Shown here in pieces: positions 41,217 through 50,657 of a stretch of 64,000 nt of DNA (the stretch's first letter is position 1; every line of letters begins with the position of its first letter). A model generated the notes under the pieces. The model had not been told where the DNA came from. It saw only the letters and a list, made by a program, of their open reading frames with translations, and ran no database searches. Origin of the DNA: Caulobacter soli (lineage in GTDB: Bacteria > Pseudomonadota > Alphaproteobacteria > Caulobacterales > Caulobacteraceae); NCBI RefSeq assembly GCF_011045195.1, contig NZ_CP049199.1, forward strand, positions 2,666,001-2,730,000. The letters are read 5' to 3'. The position numbers were made by a program, and so were the translations under genes.

Positions 41217-42076
41217 TCGTGCCGGGCGCCCTGACCGGCAAGGTCGCCGTGGTGACCGGCGCCAGTCGCGGCATCGGCCGGGGCGTGGCCCTGGCCCTGG
41301 CCGACCAGGGTGCGACGGTCTACGTCACCGGCCGCACGGTCACGCCTGGCGTCGCGCCCCTGCCCGGCACGGTGGGCGAGACGGCCGCGGAGGTCGACCG
41401 TCGTGGCGGCAAGGGCTTGGCCGTCCAGGTCGATCACGCCGACGACGCCCAGGTTGCCGCTCTTTTCAAGCAGGTCCAACGCGAGCAGGGCCGGCTGGAC
41501 CTGCTGGTCAACAACGCCATCGCCCTGCCCGCTTCGATGACCGACCGCGTGGGGTTCTGGGAAAAGCCGCTCGCCAATTGGGAGATGATCGACGTCGGCC
41601 TGCGCTCCAACTTCACGGCCGCCTGGCACGCCGCCCAGATCATGGTTCCGCAAGGAACGGGCCTGATCGTCGCTCTCTCAGGCTATGTCGGGGTGACCTA
41701 CACCTATGATGTGATCTTCGGGACCTGCAAGGCGGCGACCGACCGCATGGCCCGCGACATGGCCATCGAGCTGAAGGCCCACAACGTGGCCTCGCTATCG
41801 CTGTGGCAGGGCTTTACCTACACCGAGCGCGCGCAGGAGAACCTCAAGACGGTTCCCGGCATGGCCTCGCAGCTCAACAGCGCCGTCGGCAGCTCGGTCG
41901 AGTTTCCCGGTCGGGTGATCGCCGCGCTCGCCGCCGATCCCGACATCATCAAGCGCACCGGCGGCACCTTCATCAACGCCGAGTTGGCGCAAGACTACGA
42001 CGTCACCGACATCGACGGACGCACGATCCCGTCGCTGCGGGCCGAGCGCGGCGCGCCGATCTGGACACCGGTTTAG
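41213..42076 (+). CDS. DHRS1-like short-chain dehydrogenase lacking the catalytic Tyr
   Basis: A 287-residue SDR. The cofactor motif is TGASRGIGRGV and the NNAIALP motif is present. The active-site region reads SGYVGVTYTYDVIFGTCKAA: the Lys (173) is kept but the residue four before it is Phe169 instead of Tyr. The gene start is GTG overlapping the previous TGA; a second GTG two codons later is possible. The overall sequence resembles mammalian DHRS1, which keeps the Tyr. Without it, ordinary hydride/proton transfer may be lost, or a neighbouring Tyr (165) substitutes. Confidence 0.85.
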   Translation: MIVPGALTGKVAVVTGASRGIGRGVALALADQGATVYVTGRTVTPGVAPLPGTVGETAAEVDRRGGKGLAVQVDHADDAQVAALFKQVQREQGRLDLLVNNAIALPASMTDRVGFWEKPLANWEMIDVGLRSNFTAAWHAAQIMVPQGTGLIVALSGYVGVTYTYDVIFGTCKAATDRMARDMAIELKAHNVASLSLWQGFTYTERAQENLKTVPGMASQLNSAVGSSVEFPGRVIAALAADPDIIKRTGGTFINAELAQDYDVTDIDGRTIPSLRAERGAPIWTPV

Positions 42077-42091
42077 AACGAGGAACGCACC

Positions 42092-43000
42092 ATGCCCGGA
42101 CACAAGTTTCACAACCGCGTGGCGGTGATCACCGGAGCCGGCCGAGGCCTGGGTCGCGAATACGCCCTGCTGCTGGCCTCCAAGGGCGCGAGGATCGTGG
42201 TCAACGATCCCGGGTCCGCGATCAAGGGCGACGGCGTCGACGCGGGTCCCGCCGAAGCGGTCGTCCAGGAGATCCGGGCGGCCGGCGGCGAAGCCGTCGC
42301 CTGCCTGGAGTCGGTGGCCACGCCCGAGGGCGGCGCGGCGATCATCCAGGCCGCGCTGGACGCGTTCGGCCGGATAGACATCCTGATCCACAACGCCGGC
42401 AACGTCCGCTACGGCTCGCTGGAAGAGATCCCGCACGAAGACTTCAAGGCGGTCGTCGACGTCCACCTGATGGGCGCGTTCAACGTCGTGCGCGCGGCTT
42501 TCCCGATCATGGCCGAAGCCGGCTATGGCCGCGTGGTATTGACCTCGTCGATCGGAGGCCTCTACGGCACCAACAACGTCGTCAACTACGGCGTCTCCAA
42601 AGCCGGGATCATTGGCCTGAACAACGTGGTCGCCATCGAGGGCGCGCCCAAGGGCATTCTCTCGAACATCATCCTGCCCGGCGCCGTCACCCGGATGGCC
42701 GAGGGCCTGGACACCTCGATGTACCCGCCGATGGGCGCGGACCTGGTGGCGCCCGTCGTCGGCTGGCTGGCTCACGAGTCCTGCACCGTCACCGGCGAGA
42801 TGTTCGTCTCCATGGCCGGCCGGGTCGCCCGCGCGTTGATCGCCGAGACCGAAGGCGTCTATCGTCCGTCCTGGTCAATCGACGACGTCGCCAACGAGAT
42901 CGACGCCATCCGCGACACCGACCGACTTTGGCTCCTGCCCAGCGTGTCCGGCTACATGGACCACCTCCAGCGCAGCTTCGAGATGGCCAGCAAGGGCTGA
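42092..43000 (+). CDS. SDR of the multifunctional-enzyme-2 (HSD17B4-like) type
   Basis: A 302-residue classical SDR. The start is NRVAVITGAGRGLGREYALLLASKGARIVVND, typical for the (3R)-hydroxyacyl-CoA dehydrogenase domain of peroxisomal MFE-2 and bacterial relatives. The active site is intact (TSSIGGLYGTNNVVNYGVSKAG). A C-terminal extension (about 240-302) follows the core. It would oxidise a 3-hydroxyacyl-CoA to the ketoacyl-CoA, consistent with the CoA ligase and MaoC-like hydratase of the opposite arm. It follows the DHRS1-like gene by 15 bases with GAGGAACG as ribosome binding site. Confidence 0.9.
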   Translation: MPGHKFHNRVAVITGAGRGLGREYALLLASKGARIVVNDPGSAIKGDGVDAGPAEAVVQEIRAAGGEAVACLESVATPEGGAAIIQAALDAFGRIDILIHNAGNVRYGSLEEIPHEDFKAVVDVHLMGAFNVVRAAFPIMAEAGYGRVVLTSSIGGLYGTNNVVNYGVSKAGIIGLNNVVAIEGAPKGILSNIILPGAVTRMAEGLDTSMYPPMGADLVAPVVGWLAHESCTVTGEMFVSMAGRVARALIAETEGVYRPSWSIDDVANEIDAIRDTDRLWLLPSVSGYMDHLQRSFEMASKG

Positions 43001-43096
43001 CGAGACGGTTTTTCCCGCCTTGAAGGTGATGGTTCGTCCGCGCCTTACGTCTTGATCAGCGCGTCGAAACCTGGCGCCGACAAGAAGGGTGGAACT

Positions 43097-44566
43097 TTGA
43101 AAACTTCGTGGTTCGCAATGGCGCTTGCATCGACAAGCGTTCTCGCCGTCGCCGCTCAGGCCGCGCCGATCAAGGAGGCCGATCGGGCCGAACTGATCCG
43201 CCGCGTCGACGCCCGTCAGCCGCAGCTATCGGACGCGGCCATGAAGATCTGGGACTATGCCGAGCTCGGCTACATGGAAACCAAGAGCTCGGCCCTGTTG
43301 AAGGATCAGCTGACCGCGGCCGGCTTCACGGTCACCGCCGGCGTCGCTGGCGAACCGACGGCGTTCATGGCCAGCTTCAAGACGGGACCGGGTCCTGTCG
43401 TGGCGGTGCTGGCCGAGTACGACGCCCTGCCCGGCCTGGCCCAGGCGGCGAGCCCGGAAAAGACTCCCCTCCCCGGTCGCGACGCCGGTCACGGCTGCGG
43501 CCACAACCTGTTCGGCGCGGCCTCGGTCAACGGCGCCATCGCCCTGAAGGAATGGATGGTCGCCCACGGCGTGAAGGGTGAGCTGCGCGTCTACGGCACG
43601 CCGGCCGAGGAAGGCGGTTCGGGCAAGGTCTACATGGTGCGCGAAGGCCTGTTCAAGGACGTCGACATCGCCATCCACTGGCACCCCGGCGACGCCAACA
43701 GCGCCGCCCAGGCGCCGTCCCAGGCCAACCTGTCGGGCAAGTTCCGCTTCCACGGGATCTCCAGCCACGCGGCGGCCTCGCCGTCCAAAGGGCGCTCGGC
43801 CCTGGACGGCGTCGAGATCATGGACGTGGCCACCAACTTCCTGCGCGAGCACGTGCCGGACGGCACGCGGATCCACTACGTGATCACCAACGGCGGCAAG
43901 GCGCCCAATGTCGTGCCGGACTTCGCAGAGGTCTATTACTACGTCCGCCACGTCGATCCGAAGATCGTCCGCGAGGTCTGGGACCGGGTCGAGAACGCCG
44001 CCAAGGGCGCGGCCCTAGCCACCGGCACGACGGTCGACTGGGAGATCACGGGCGGCGTCTACAGCATGCTGCCCAACGACACACTAGGCCACGCGATGGA
44101 CGCCAACCTGCGCCGCGTGGGCGGCGAGCAATGGACCGCCGAGGAAACCGCCTTCGCCACCAAGCTGGCCGCCACCCTGCCCGGCGGCGGCGGCGACCTG
44201 GCCTCGGTCAAGACCGTCGGCGCCTATGATCGCGGCTCGTGGATCAGCGGCGGTTCGACCGACGTGTCGGACGTCAGCTGGAACGTGCCGACCGTCGGTC
44301 TGGTCACCGCCACCTTCGTGCCTGGCTCGCCCGGCCACAGCTGGCAGAACGCCGCCGCCGCCGGCACGACGATCGGCGTCAAGGGCGCGGTCGTCGCCGC
44401 CAAGTCGATCGCCCTGACCGGCGCCGACGTCTTCAGCGACCCCAAGCTGATCGCCTCGGCCAAGGCCGAGCTCAAGCAGCGCCAGGGCGCGAACTTCGTC
44501 TACAAGCCCCTGTTGGGCGATCGCTCTCCGCCGCTGGACTATCGCAAGAACACCGGCGCCGAATAG
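43097..44566 (+). CDS. Exported M20-family amidohydrolase (AbgB-like)
   Basis: A 489-residue secreted metallopeptidase-like amidohydrolase. From the TTG start (with AAGGGTGG upstream) MKTSWFAMALASTSVLAVAAQAAP is a normal signal peptide; an ATG 45 bases upstream would put a charged extension before it. Metal-binding motifs are AVLAEYDALPG, HGCGHN and PAEEGG, with later ISSHAAASP and PGHSW. AbgB-type enzymes split N-acyl amino acids or p-aminobenzoyl-glutamate. It is convergent with the gamma-glutamyltransferase gene, which suggests shared use of peptide-like substrates. Confidence 0.9.
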   Translation: MKTSWFAMALASTSVLAVAAQAAPIKEADRAELIRRVDARQPQLSDAAMKIWDYAELGYMETKSSALLKDQLTAAGFTVTAGVAGEPTAFMASFKTGPGPVVAVLAEYDALPGLAQAASPEKTPLPGRDAGHGCGHNLFGAASVNGAIALKEWMVAHGVKGELRVYGTPAEEGGSGKVYMVREGLFKDVDIAIHWHPGDANSAAQAPSQANLSGKFRFHGISSHAAASPSKGRSALDGVEIMDVATNFLREHVPDGTRIHYVITNGGKAPNVVPDFAEVYYYVRHVDPKIVREVWDRVENAAKGAALATGTTVDWEITGGVYSMLPNDTLGHAMDANLRRVGGEQWTAEETAFATKLAATLPGGGGDLASVKTVGAYDRGSWISGGSTDVSDVSWNVPTVGLVTATFVPGSPGHSWQNAAAAGTTIGVKGAVVAAKSIALTGADVFSDPKLIASAKAELKQRQGANFVYKPLLGDRSPPLDYRKNTGAE

Positions 44567-44569
44567 CAA

Positions 44570-44601
44570 AAGGGCCGCTCCTCGGATGAGGAGCGGCCCT
44601 T
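44570..44601. terminator. Strong bidirectional terminator
   Basis: A perfect 14-bp stem AAGGGCCGCTCCTC / GAGGAGCGGCCCTT with a 4-base loop, with TTCTTCTT on the plus side and TTTTG on the minus side. It separates the convergent amidohydrolase and gamma-glutamyltransferase genes. Confidence 0.88.
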
Positions 44602-44625
44602 CTTCTTGGCGTGAAGTCGAAGCGC

Positions 44626-46362
44626 CTAGCGAACGCCGACCACGGCGGCGTCGGGACGGCGGGTGTCGGCCGCGCCATAGAACAGGCCGCCGTCGATCAG
44701 GATCGACTGGGTGCTGCCCATGGTCATCGACGGCGCCACCTTGTGGCCCTTGGCCTCCAACAGCGGCACGATGTCGGGCGAGAAGCCGGCCTCCAGCTCC
44801 AGCGGACCGTCCACGCCCGACTGGTTCATCCGCGGACGCTCGGCGGCCTCGGCGACGTTCAGATTGTGGTCGATCACGTTGCTGAGCATCTGGGCCATGG
44901 TGGCGATGATGTAGCCGCCGCCCGGCGTGCCGGTAATCAGCCAGGGCTTGTCGTCCTTGAAGACGATCAGCGGGGTGATGGTCGACCCCACGCGCTTGCC
45001 AGGCTCGGCCTTGTTGGACCCGTTCTCCTCGGCGCGCTTGCCCCACGAGAAGTTGCCCATCGAGTTGTTGAGCAGGAAGCCCGTGCCCGGCGCCACGACG
45101 TGCGCCCCGAACGAGGCGCTGAGCGTGAAGGTGTTGCTGACGGCGTTGCCTTCGGCGTCGGCCACCGAGAAGTGGGTCGTGTTGGGGCTTTCGTAGCGAT
45201 AGGGATCGCCGCCCTTCAGGTCCTTGCTCGACAGCGAGGCGGTCATCGAGATCAGCTTGGCGCGCTCGGCCGCGTAGGTCTTGCTGGTCAGGCCGGCCAC
45301 GGGCGTCTTCCACTGCGGCGGGCCGCCGACGTACTGGCGATCGGTCCAGCCAATCTTCATGGCCTCCGACAGCACATGCAGGCTGGCCACGCTGTTGGAG
45401 CCCAGATCCTTCATCGGGAAGGTCTCCAGAATGTTCATCACCTCCGCGAGCGTAACGCCCGAGGCGGTCGGCGGCATGTAGGCGATCTTGTGCCCACGAT
45501 ATTCGCCCCAGATCGGCGGCGAGACATTGGCCTTGTAGGTCGCCAGATCTTCCATCGAGATCACGCCGCCGCCGGCCTTGATCCCGGCGACCATCCGCTT
45601 GCCGACCTCGCCCTTGTAGAAGGCGTCGACGCCCTGGTCGCGGATCTGGGCCAGGCTCCAGGCCAGGTCGGGTTGGGGCAGGCGCTCACCCGGCTGATAG
45701 GACGAGCCGTCCTTCTTGAAGAAGGCCTTGGCCGCGCCCGGATCGGTCAGCATGGCCTTGCGCTCGCCGTTCAGCGCCGCGGCTTCGTCATCGCTCAGGA
45801 CCACGCCGGTCTTGGCCATCTGCACGGCGGGCTCGACAACGACCTTCCACGGCAGCTTGCCGTAGCGATGGTGGGCTTCCCACAGGCCGGCCACGGTGCC
45901 CGGCACCGATACGCCCTTGAAGCTCTGGCTGAGCTTGCCGCCAGCCTTGCCATCGGGCCCGACCAGCAGGTCCGGCGTCGTGGCCAGGGGCGCCTGGCCG
46001 TAATATTCGATCGCGATCGTCTCGTTGGTCTTGGCGATGTGCACCAGCATGTAGCCGCCACCGCCCAGGTTGCCGGCGCGCGGCAGGCTGACGGCTTCGG
46101 CGAAGGCGGTGGCGACCGCGGCGTCGACGGCGTTGCCGCCCTTGCGCAGGATCTCGGCGCCGACATTGGCGGCGATGCGGTTTTGGGCGACCACCATGCC
46201 ACCGCGCCCGATCTCGGGATGATGGATCTGGCCGTAGCCGACGATGTCGCCGCCCGTACCCTCTTGGGCCAGGGCCGAAAGCGGCGCGGCGCCAAGCGCC
46301 AGGACGGCGACGAGCGCCAGCAGAGGACGTCGCGCCGCATCGCGGAAGCTGGAACGGGTCAT
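44626..46362 (-). CDS. ggt: Gamma-glutamyltransferase
   Basis: A 578-residue exported Ntn-hydrolase. The signal peptide is RRPLLALVAVLALGAAPLSALAQ. The large-subunit start includes RIAANVGAEILRKGGNAVDAAVA. The autoprocessing and nucleophile Thr is in ESPNTTHFSVADAEGN, and GTPGGGYIIATM is near the C-terminus. The enzyme cleaves gamma-glutamyl bonds of glutathione and related compounds in the periplasm. It is 70 bases after the TonB receptor gene and a hairpin, at the end of a sigma-FecR-receptor set, which suggests that receptor imports a gamma-glutamyl or peptidic substrate. Confidence 0.95.
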   Translation of the reverse strand: MTRSSFRDAARRPLLALVAVLALGAAPLSALAQEGTGGDIVGYGQIHHPEIGRGGMVVAQNRIAANVGAEILRKGGNAVDAAVATAFAEAVSLPRAGNLGGGGYMLVHIAKTNETIAIEYYGQAPLATTPDLLVGPDGKAGGKLSQSFKGVSVPGTVAGLWEAHHRYGKLPWKVVVEPAVQMAKTGVVLSDDEAAALNGERKAMLTDPGAAKAFFKKDGSSYQPGERLPQPDLAWSLAQIRDQGVDAFYKGEVGKRMVAGIKAGGGVISMEDLATYKANVSPPIWGEYRGHKIAYMPPTASGVTLAEVMNILETFPMKDLGSNSVASLHVLSEAMKIGWTDRQYVGGPPQWKTPVAGLTSKTYAAERAKLISMTASLSSKDLKGGDPYRYESPNTTHFSVADAEGNAVSNTFTLSASFGAHVVAPGTGFLLNNSMGNFSWGKRAEENGSNKAEPGKRVGSTITPLIVFKDDKPWLITGTPGGGYIIATMAQMLSNVIDHNLNVAEAAERPRMNQSGVDGPLELEAGFSPDIVPLLEAKGHKVAPSMTMGSTQSILIDGGLFYGAADTRRPDAAVVGVR

Positions 46363-46386
46363 GAGAGATACTCTGAGAAACAAGGC

Positions 46387-46418
46387 GGCCCCGGCGTCGG
46401 GGGGATGACGCCGGGGCC
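46387..46418. terminator. Hairpin between receptor and ggt
   Basis: A perfect 12-bp stem GGCCCCGGCGTC / GACGCCGGGGCC with an 8-base loop, 14 bases after the receptor stop. No T-tract, so partial termination or mRNA end protection is likely. Confidence 0.6.
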
Positions 46419-46432
46419 TTCGGGGGCGTGGA

Positions 46433-49400
46433 CTAGAAGCTCTTGCGGATGCTCGCGTACCAGTAACGGGCATAGGGCTGGTACACGCTGGCCATATAGC
46501 CGTTCGACGAGACGGGGGGCTTCTCGTCGGTGATGTTCCGCACGCCCAGCTTGATGCTGGTGTTGGACGCCCAACCGTCCGTGAAATCGTACTGGGCGTA
46601 CAGATTTCCAGTCAGTTGCGAGTCCACGGTCCAGGCCGCGCCCGCCGAATCCAGCAGCGCGGTGTCCTGCACGTCGCTGGTGTACTGGGTGAAGGCGCCG
46701 ACCGTGACCTGGTTCAGACGCCAGGTCAGGGCGGCGGTCCACTTCAGTTCGGGCTTGCCGTTCTGCTTGAGCAGATCGCCGCCGCCGGTGATGGTCGTGC
46801 CGGCGTTGATCTTCCCGCTGGAGCGGGCCGCCAGCAGCGCGGCGATGGCCGGCGACGGCGACTGGTAGAACTTCAGCAGCTGGGCCGCGCCGATGTTCAG
46901 GTCGAAGTCGCCGATCCGGGTGCCGTGCAGGCGCCACATCAGATTGTAGTCGATGCCGCGAGCTTCCTGCGGCAGCAGGTTCTGATACTGATCCTTGACG
47001 TACAGCACCGTGCCGACCGGCGTGAGGCCCGTGCCGTTGAAGGCGGCGATGTCGTCGGCGGTCGGGGCCGCGCGCACGACGTTCGGGTTCGAGCCGCCCG
47101 ACATGCGATCCAGGTAGTCGAGGATCAGGGCGTTGCCTTCACCGAAGATGCCGACGATGCCCTTCTGCTTCACGCGCCAGTAGTCGGCGGTGAAGGTGAA
47201 CTGGCCAAACTGGCTGGGCACGAACTTCGGTTCGAACACCACGCCGAAGCCCGTGGACGTCGACGTCTCGGGCTTCAGGTCCGGGTTGCCCGAGCGCTGG
47301 GCGGCCGTGCTCTGCGTGCGGGTGCAGTTGCTGAAGCTGGTGATCTTGCCGGTCTGAAGATCAGCCTGGCAGCGGATGTAGTCGGTGCGGGTGTTCGAGC
47401 GGGTCACCACCGAGGCGTTGATCTGCTCGAGGTTCGGGGCCTTGAAGCCTTCCGACCACGAACCGCGCAGGCGCAGGCCGTCGACCAGGTCCCAGGCCAC
47501 GGCGACCTTCGGCTTGGCCACGTCGCCGACGTCGCTGTAGTCCTCGTAGCGGCCGGCCAGCTGCATCTCGACATTGCGCACCAGCGGAATGCCCATCTCG
47601 GGCGAGATCACCGGCACGGCCAGTTCGGCATAGGCCGAACCCACGGTGCGGTGGCCCTTGGTGTCGGGCGAGGTGCTGGTGCCGATCAGGTCGCTGTCAT
47701 AGGTGATGCCCGTGACCGAGTTGGTGAACTTGATCGTGCCGTCGACGCGGGCGTCGCGGTCGTCCTTCTGGGTTTCGCGACGCACTTCCACGCCCGCCGC
47801 CATGCCGACGTCGCCGGCCGGCAGGTGGAACAGGTCGGCCTTCGAGACCTTGAAGTCCCACGACGCCAGGGTGCTGGTGCTGTCGCGGGTGCTCTTGACC
47901 ATGATGGCGTTGCGGGCGGCGGCGCTGCTTGCCGTGCTGTCGCCAACGCTCGGATTGGCGACGTTGCCGCCGTTGAACGGGTTGTAGGCGTCGGGCGTCG
48001 ACAGGGCGAGTTGCTTCTGCAGCAGGGTCGCGCTGATGCCGTCCGAGGTGTCCTTCACCTCGGCCTTCGAATAGAGCAGCGCCGAGTCCCAGCGCCAGCC
48101 GAACTTCTCGCCCTTCAGGCCGCCCAGAAAGCGGCTCTGGGTGTTCTTGACGTCGACCTTGGCCGGGCCGAGATCGGCGAAGCTGTAGCTGGCCATCGTC
48201 ACGTTCAGGCCGCCGGCCGGAGCGTTGATGCCCGCCAGACGGTTCGGATTGGCGGCGCCGTTCAGCGTGGTCGGGCCGAAGGGGTTCCAGTAGTTGGCGC
48301 TCGGAACCGTCATGACCTGGGCCGTGGTCATGTAGGTCGGGCTCTGGAAGGCGTGGGTGGTGGCCGTGTAGTAGCCGACCTCGCCATAGGCCTTGATGTC
48401 TTCGGTGACGTCGTAGTTGCCCGTCAGGTAGATGTTCAGGCGCTTCAGCTCGGGCATGATCGAGGTGCCGGCGCCGGCCTGAGGGTCGTAGCGCAGGTTA
48501 CGGTCTTCGCCCGAGGTGGCCAAGGTGCCGTCGTCGAAGCAGATGCCGCTGCCGGCGCTGGCCAGGCAGCCCGGGTTGGAGGTCGGCTGAATGTGGAAGG
48601 CGCCGGCCGTGCTGGTGATCGCCGTGCCGTTCTGCGTCACGCGGGCGGCGGCGGTGAAGTTGCCCCACGGCGTGGTCGTCGCGCGACCGTCCAGCGACGC
48701 CGCGCCGTCGAAGTGCGTGCCCGTGAACAGCGGACGCTTGTCGGCCGAGGCGGTGAAGTCCTGGTCGCCCGACCGCAAGGCCGTGCGCTGGTTGTAGTTC
48801 AGGAACAGGGTGACGTTGCCGCGCTCGAAGGTGTGGCCGGCCAAGACGTTCAGGCCGTAGTCCTTCATGTGCGTGCCTTCGGCGAAGCCATACTGGGCTT
48901 CGGCCTCGACGCCGTTGTAGTTGTCCTTCAGCACGGTGTTGACCACACCGGCCACGGCGTCCGAGCCGTAGATGGCGCCGGCGCCGTCGCGCAGCACTTC
49001 CAGCCGCGACAGGCCGGTGGTCGGAATGGCGTTGGTGTTGAAGGTGATCACCGGCACCAGGTTGGCGCCGTCGGCCTGGCTGGTCGGGTGCGCCACCACG
49101 CGGCGGCCGTTCAGAAGCACCAGCGTGTTGCCCGAACCCAGGTTGCGCAGGTTCACCGAACCGATGTCGCCGCGCGCCGAGTTGCTGCTGTTGGGGATGT
49201 AGCTGCTGTTGTAGTTGACGTCGCCCATCTGCGGGATCGAGCGGAACAGGTCGTCGCCCGACGTGGCGGCGATCGCGTCGATCTGCTTGGCGTCGATCGA
49301 GGTCACGGGCAGCGCCGCGGTGACCTTCGAGCCCTCGATCCGCGTCCCGACGACGACGATCTCTTCAACGGCGGCGGTGTCGTCTTGCGGCGCGGCTTGG

Positions 49401-49486
49401 CGAGCCAGCGCTTGGCCGGCCCACGTCGAAGCGGTGAGCGCCGTCGTCACGAGCATGGCGGCGCGGATGGAAGTCCTGGTGTTCAT
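46433..49486 (-). CDS. TonB-dependent outer membrane receptor of the left signalling module
   Basis: A 1017-residue receptor. Signal peptide MNTRTSIRAAMLVTTALTASTWAGQALA, TonB-box-like EEIVVVGTRI, plug with LVLLNGRRVVAHPTSQADG, RLEVLRDGAGAIYGSDAVAGVVNTVLK, and a barrel that ends in Phe (ASIRKSF). This plug pattern is that of the large Caulobacter/sphingomonad receptor group often adjacent to peptide-related hydrolases. There is no STN signalling domain even though a FecI-FecR pair lies directly upstream on the same strand. The STN-bearing receptor across the intergenic region may be the sensor for both. Confidence 0.95.
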   Translation of the reverse strand: MNTRTSIRAAMLVTTALTASTWAGQALARQAAPQDDTAAVEEIVVVGTRIEGSKVTAALPVTSIDAKQIDAIAATSGDDLFRSIPQMGDVNYNSSYIPNSSNSARGDIGSVNLRNLGSGNTLVLLNGRRVVAHPTSQADGANLVPVITFNTNAIPTTGLSRLEVLRDGAGAIYGSDAVAGVVNTVLKDNYNGVEAEAQYGFAEGTHMKDYGLNVLAGHTFERGNVTLFLNYNQRTALRSGDQDFTASADKRPLFTGTHFDGAASLDGRATTTPWGNFTAAARVTQNGTAITSTAGAFHIQPTSNPGCLASAGSGICFDDGTLATSGEDRNLRYDPQAGAGTSIMPELKRLNIYLTGNYDVTEDIKAYGEVGYYTATTHAFQSPTYMTTAQVMTVPSANYWNPFGPTTLNGAANPNRLAGINAPAGGLNVTMASYSFADLGPAKVDVKNTQSRFLGGLKGEKFGWRWDSALLYSKAEVKDTSDGISATLLQKQLALSTPDAYNPFNGGNVANPSVGDSTASSAAARNAIMVKSTRDSTSTLASWDFKVSKADLFHLPAGDVGMAAGVEVRRETQKDDRDARVDGTIKFTNSVTGITYDSDLIGTSTSPDTKGHRTVGSAYAELAVPVISPEMGIPLVRNVEMQLAGRYEDYSDVGDVAKPKVAVAWDLVDGLRLRGSWSEGFKAPNLEQINASVVTRSNTRTDYIRCQADLQTGKITSFSNCTRTQSTAAQRSGNPDLKPETSTSTGFGVVFEPKFVPSQFGQFTFTADYWRVKQKGIVGIFGEGNALILDYLDRMSGGSNPNVVRAAPTADDIAAFNGTGLTPVGTVLYVKDQYQNLLPQEARGIDYNLMWRLHGTRIGDFDLNIGAAQLLKFYQSPSPAIAALLAARSSGKINAGTTITGGGDLLKQNGKPELKWTAALTWRLNQVTVGAFTQYTSDVQDTALLDSAGAAWTVDSQLTGNLYAQYDFTDGWASNTSIKLGVRNITDEKPPVSSNGYMASVYQPYARYWYASIRKSF

Positions 49487-49646
49487 TGCGGTGATATCCC
49501 CTCGACCGACGACCGTCTCGCCCGGTGCATGATCCGGGTCCCCTGACGGCCGCCAAGTCAGACGTAAGCCGCGAAAGGTCCCTCACCCCCGGCCAGACGT
49601 TTTTCTTTGGAAGGGCGAACTTTTCCGAAACCGGGGCGGCGAACGC

Positions 49647-50657
49647 CTAAGGTTTGGACAGGACGATCTGGTCGGACGCGCGCCGCGTGACCCGCGCGAC
49701 GCCGCTGGCTTCCAGGCCCTCGGCGAGGGCTTCGGGATCACCGGCCCGGAAAACGCCGCTGATCGGCGTATGGATCAGGCGCGCATCGGCCAGGACGAGC
49801 TTGCGGTTCGAATAGCGGTTCAGCTCGGCCGCGACCAAGCCCAGCTCGCTTTCATCGAACACCAGATCGCCGTTCAGCCAGCGGGCGGCCTGGGTGGTGT
49901 CGATCGCGCGTCGCGACCAGCCGCCGTCGCCGGACGCGACCAGACGCTCCCCTGGGGTCAGGATCGCCTGACGGGCATCCTGACGAGCCGTCAGGTCGCG
50001 GACAGCCACCTTGCCCTGCAGCAAGGTCACCGTGACGGCCGCGGGTTCGAGATCGACGTCGAACACGGTGCCCAGCGCCGTGACACTGCGCCCCTGAGCC
50101 GTGACCACGAACGGGTGCGCCGCGTCGTGGGCGACCTGGAATTGGGCGCGGCCCCGAGACAGGGTGACGCGACGCACCTTGCCATCGAAGACGGCGCTCA
50201 TCGCCGAGTCTGCGTCGAGCATGACGATCGTGCCATCCGACAAGGCGATGCGGCTGACCTTGCCGACCGGCGTCATGTAGCTGATCGCGGCCAGTTGGAC
50301 TTCACCGGCTGGAGGCGAGATTGGCGGAGCCATCGTCTTCCACGTCAGGCCCAGCGCCACGGCCGCCGCCAGCGAGGCGGCGATCGCAACCGGCGCCCAC
50401 AGGCGCGAGGCCGGCGGCCTGCGCGCGCTGCGCCGGGCTTGGGCCAGCGCGGGGTGATCGGCCAGTTCGCCAACCAGCGCCCATGCGTTCTGAGTTCGAG
50501 CCCAGGCGTCCTGATGCTCCGGAGCCGCGTCGATCCAGGCGTCGAATTCCCGTCGCTCGCTGTCGCTGGCGCGCCCCGACCCCAGACGCGCGTGCCAGCC
50601 GGCGGCGGCGTCAAGCGCCCGCTCGTCAACTGTTCGCATCGTTCCGCTAGAGGTCAT
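49647..50657 (-). CDS. FecR-type transmembrane sigma regulator
   Basis: A 336-residue regulator. The cytoplasmic N-terminal region (DUF4880-like, with AAGWHARLGSGRASDSERREFDAWIDAAPEHQDAW) binds the sigma factor. One membrane segment (about residues 86-105, LWAPVAIAASLAAAVALGL) leads to the periplasmic FecR domain (SDGTIVMLDADSAM, VRRVTLSRGRAQFQVAHDAAHPFVVTA, VTALGTVFDVD) and a C-terminal STN-contacting region. It relays receptor occupancy to the sigma factor. It overlaps the sigma gene by 11 bases. Confidence 0.93.
   Translation of the reverse strand: MTSSGTMRTVDERALDAAAGWHARLGSGRASDSERREFDAWIDAAPEHQDAWARTQNAWALVGELADHPALAQARRSARRPPASRLWAPVAIAASLAAAVALGLTWKTMAPPISPPAGEVQLAAISYMTPVGKVSRIALSDGTIVMLDADSAMSAVFDGKVRRVTLSRGRAQFQVAHDAAHPFVVTAQGRSVTALGTVFDVDLEPAAVTVTLLQGKVAVRDLTARQDARQAILTPGERLVASGDGGWSRRAIDTTQAARWLNGDLVFDESELGLVAAELNRYSNRKLVLADARLIHTPISGVFRAGDPEALAEGLEASGVARVTRRASDQIVLSKP

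Noticed and set aside
46616..49546. A 976-codon open frame on the plus strand
   Set aside because: It lies fully antisense to a TonB receptor gene with clear motifs. Its translation is His/Gly/Val/Gln-rich with no family motif, the usual shadow of a GC-rich gene.
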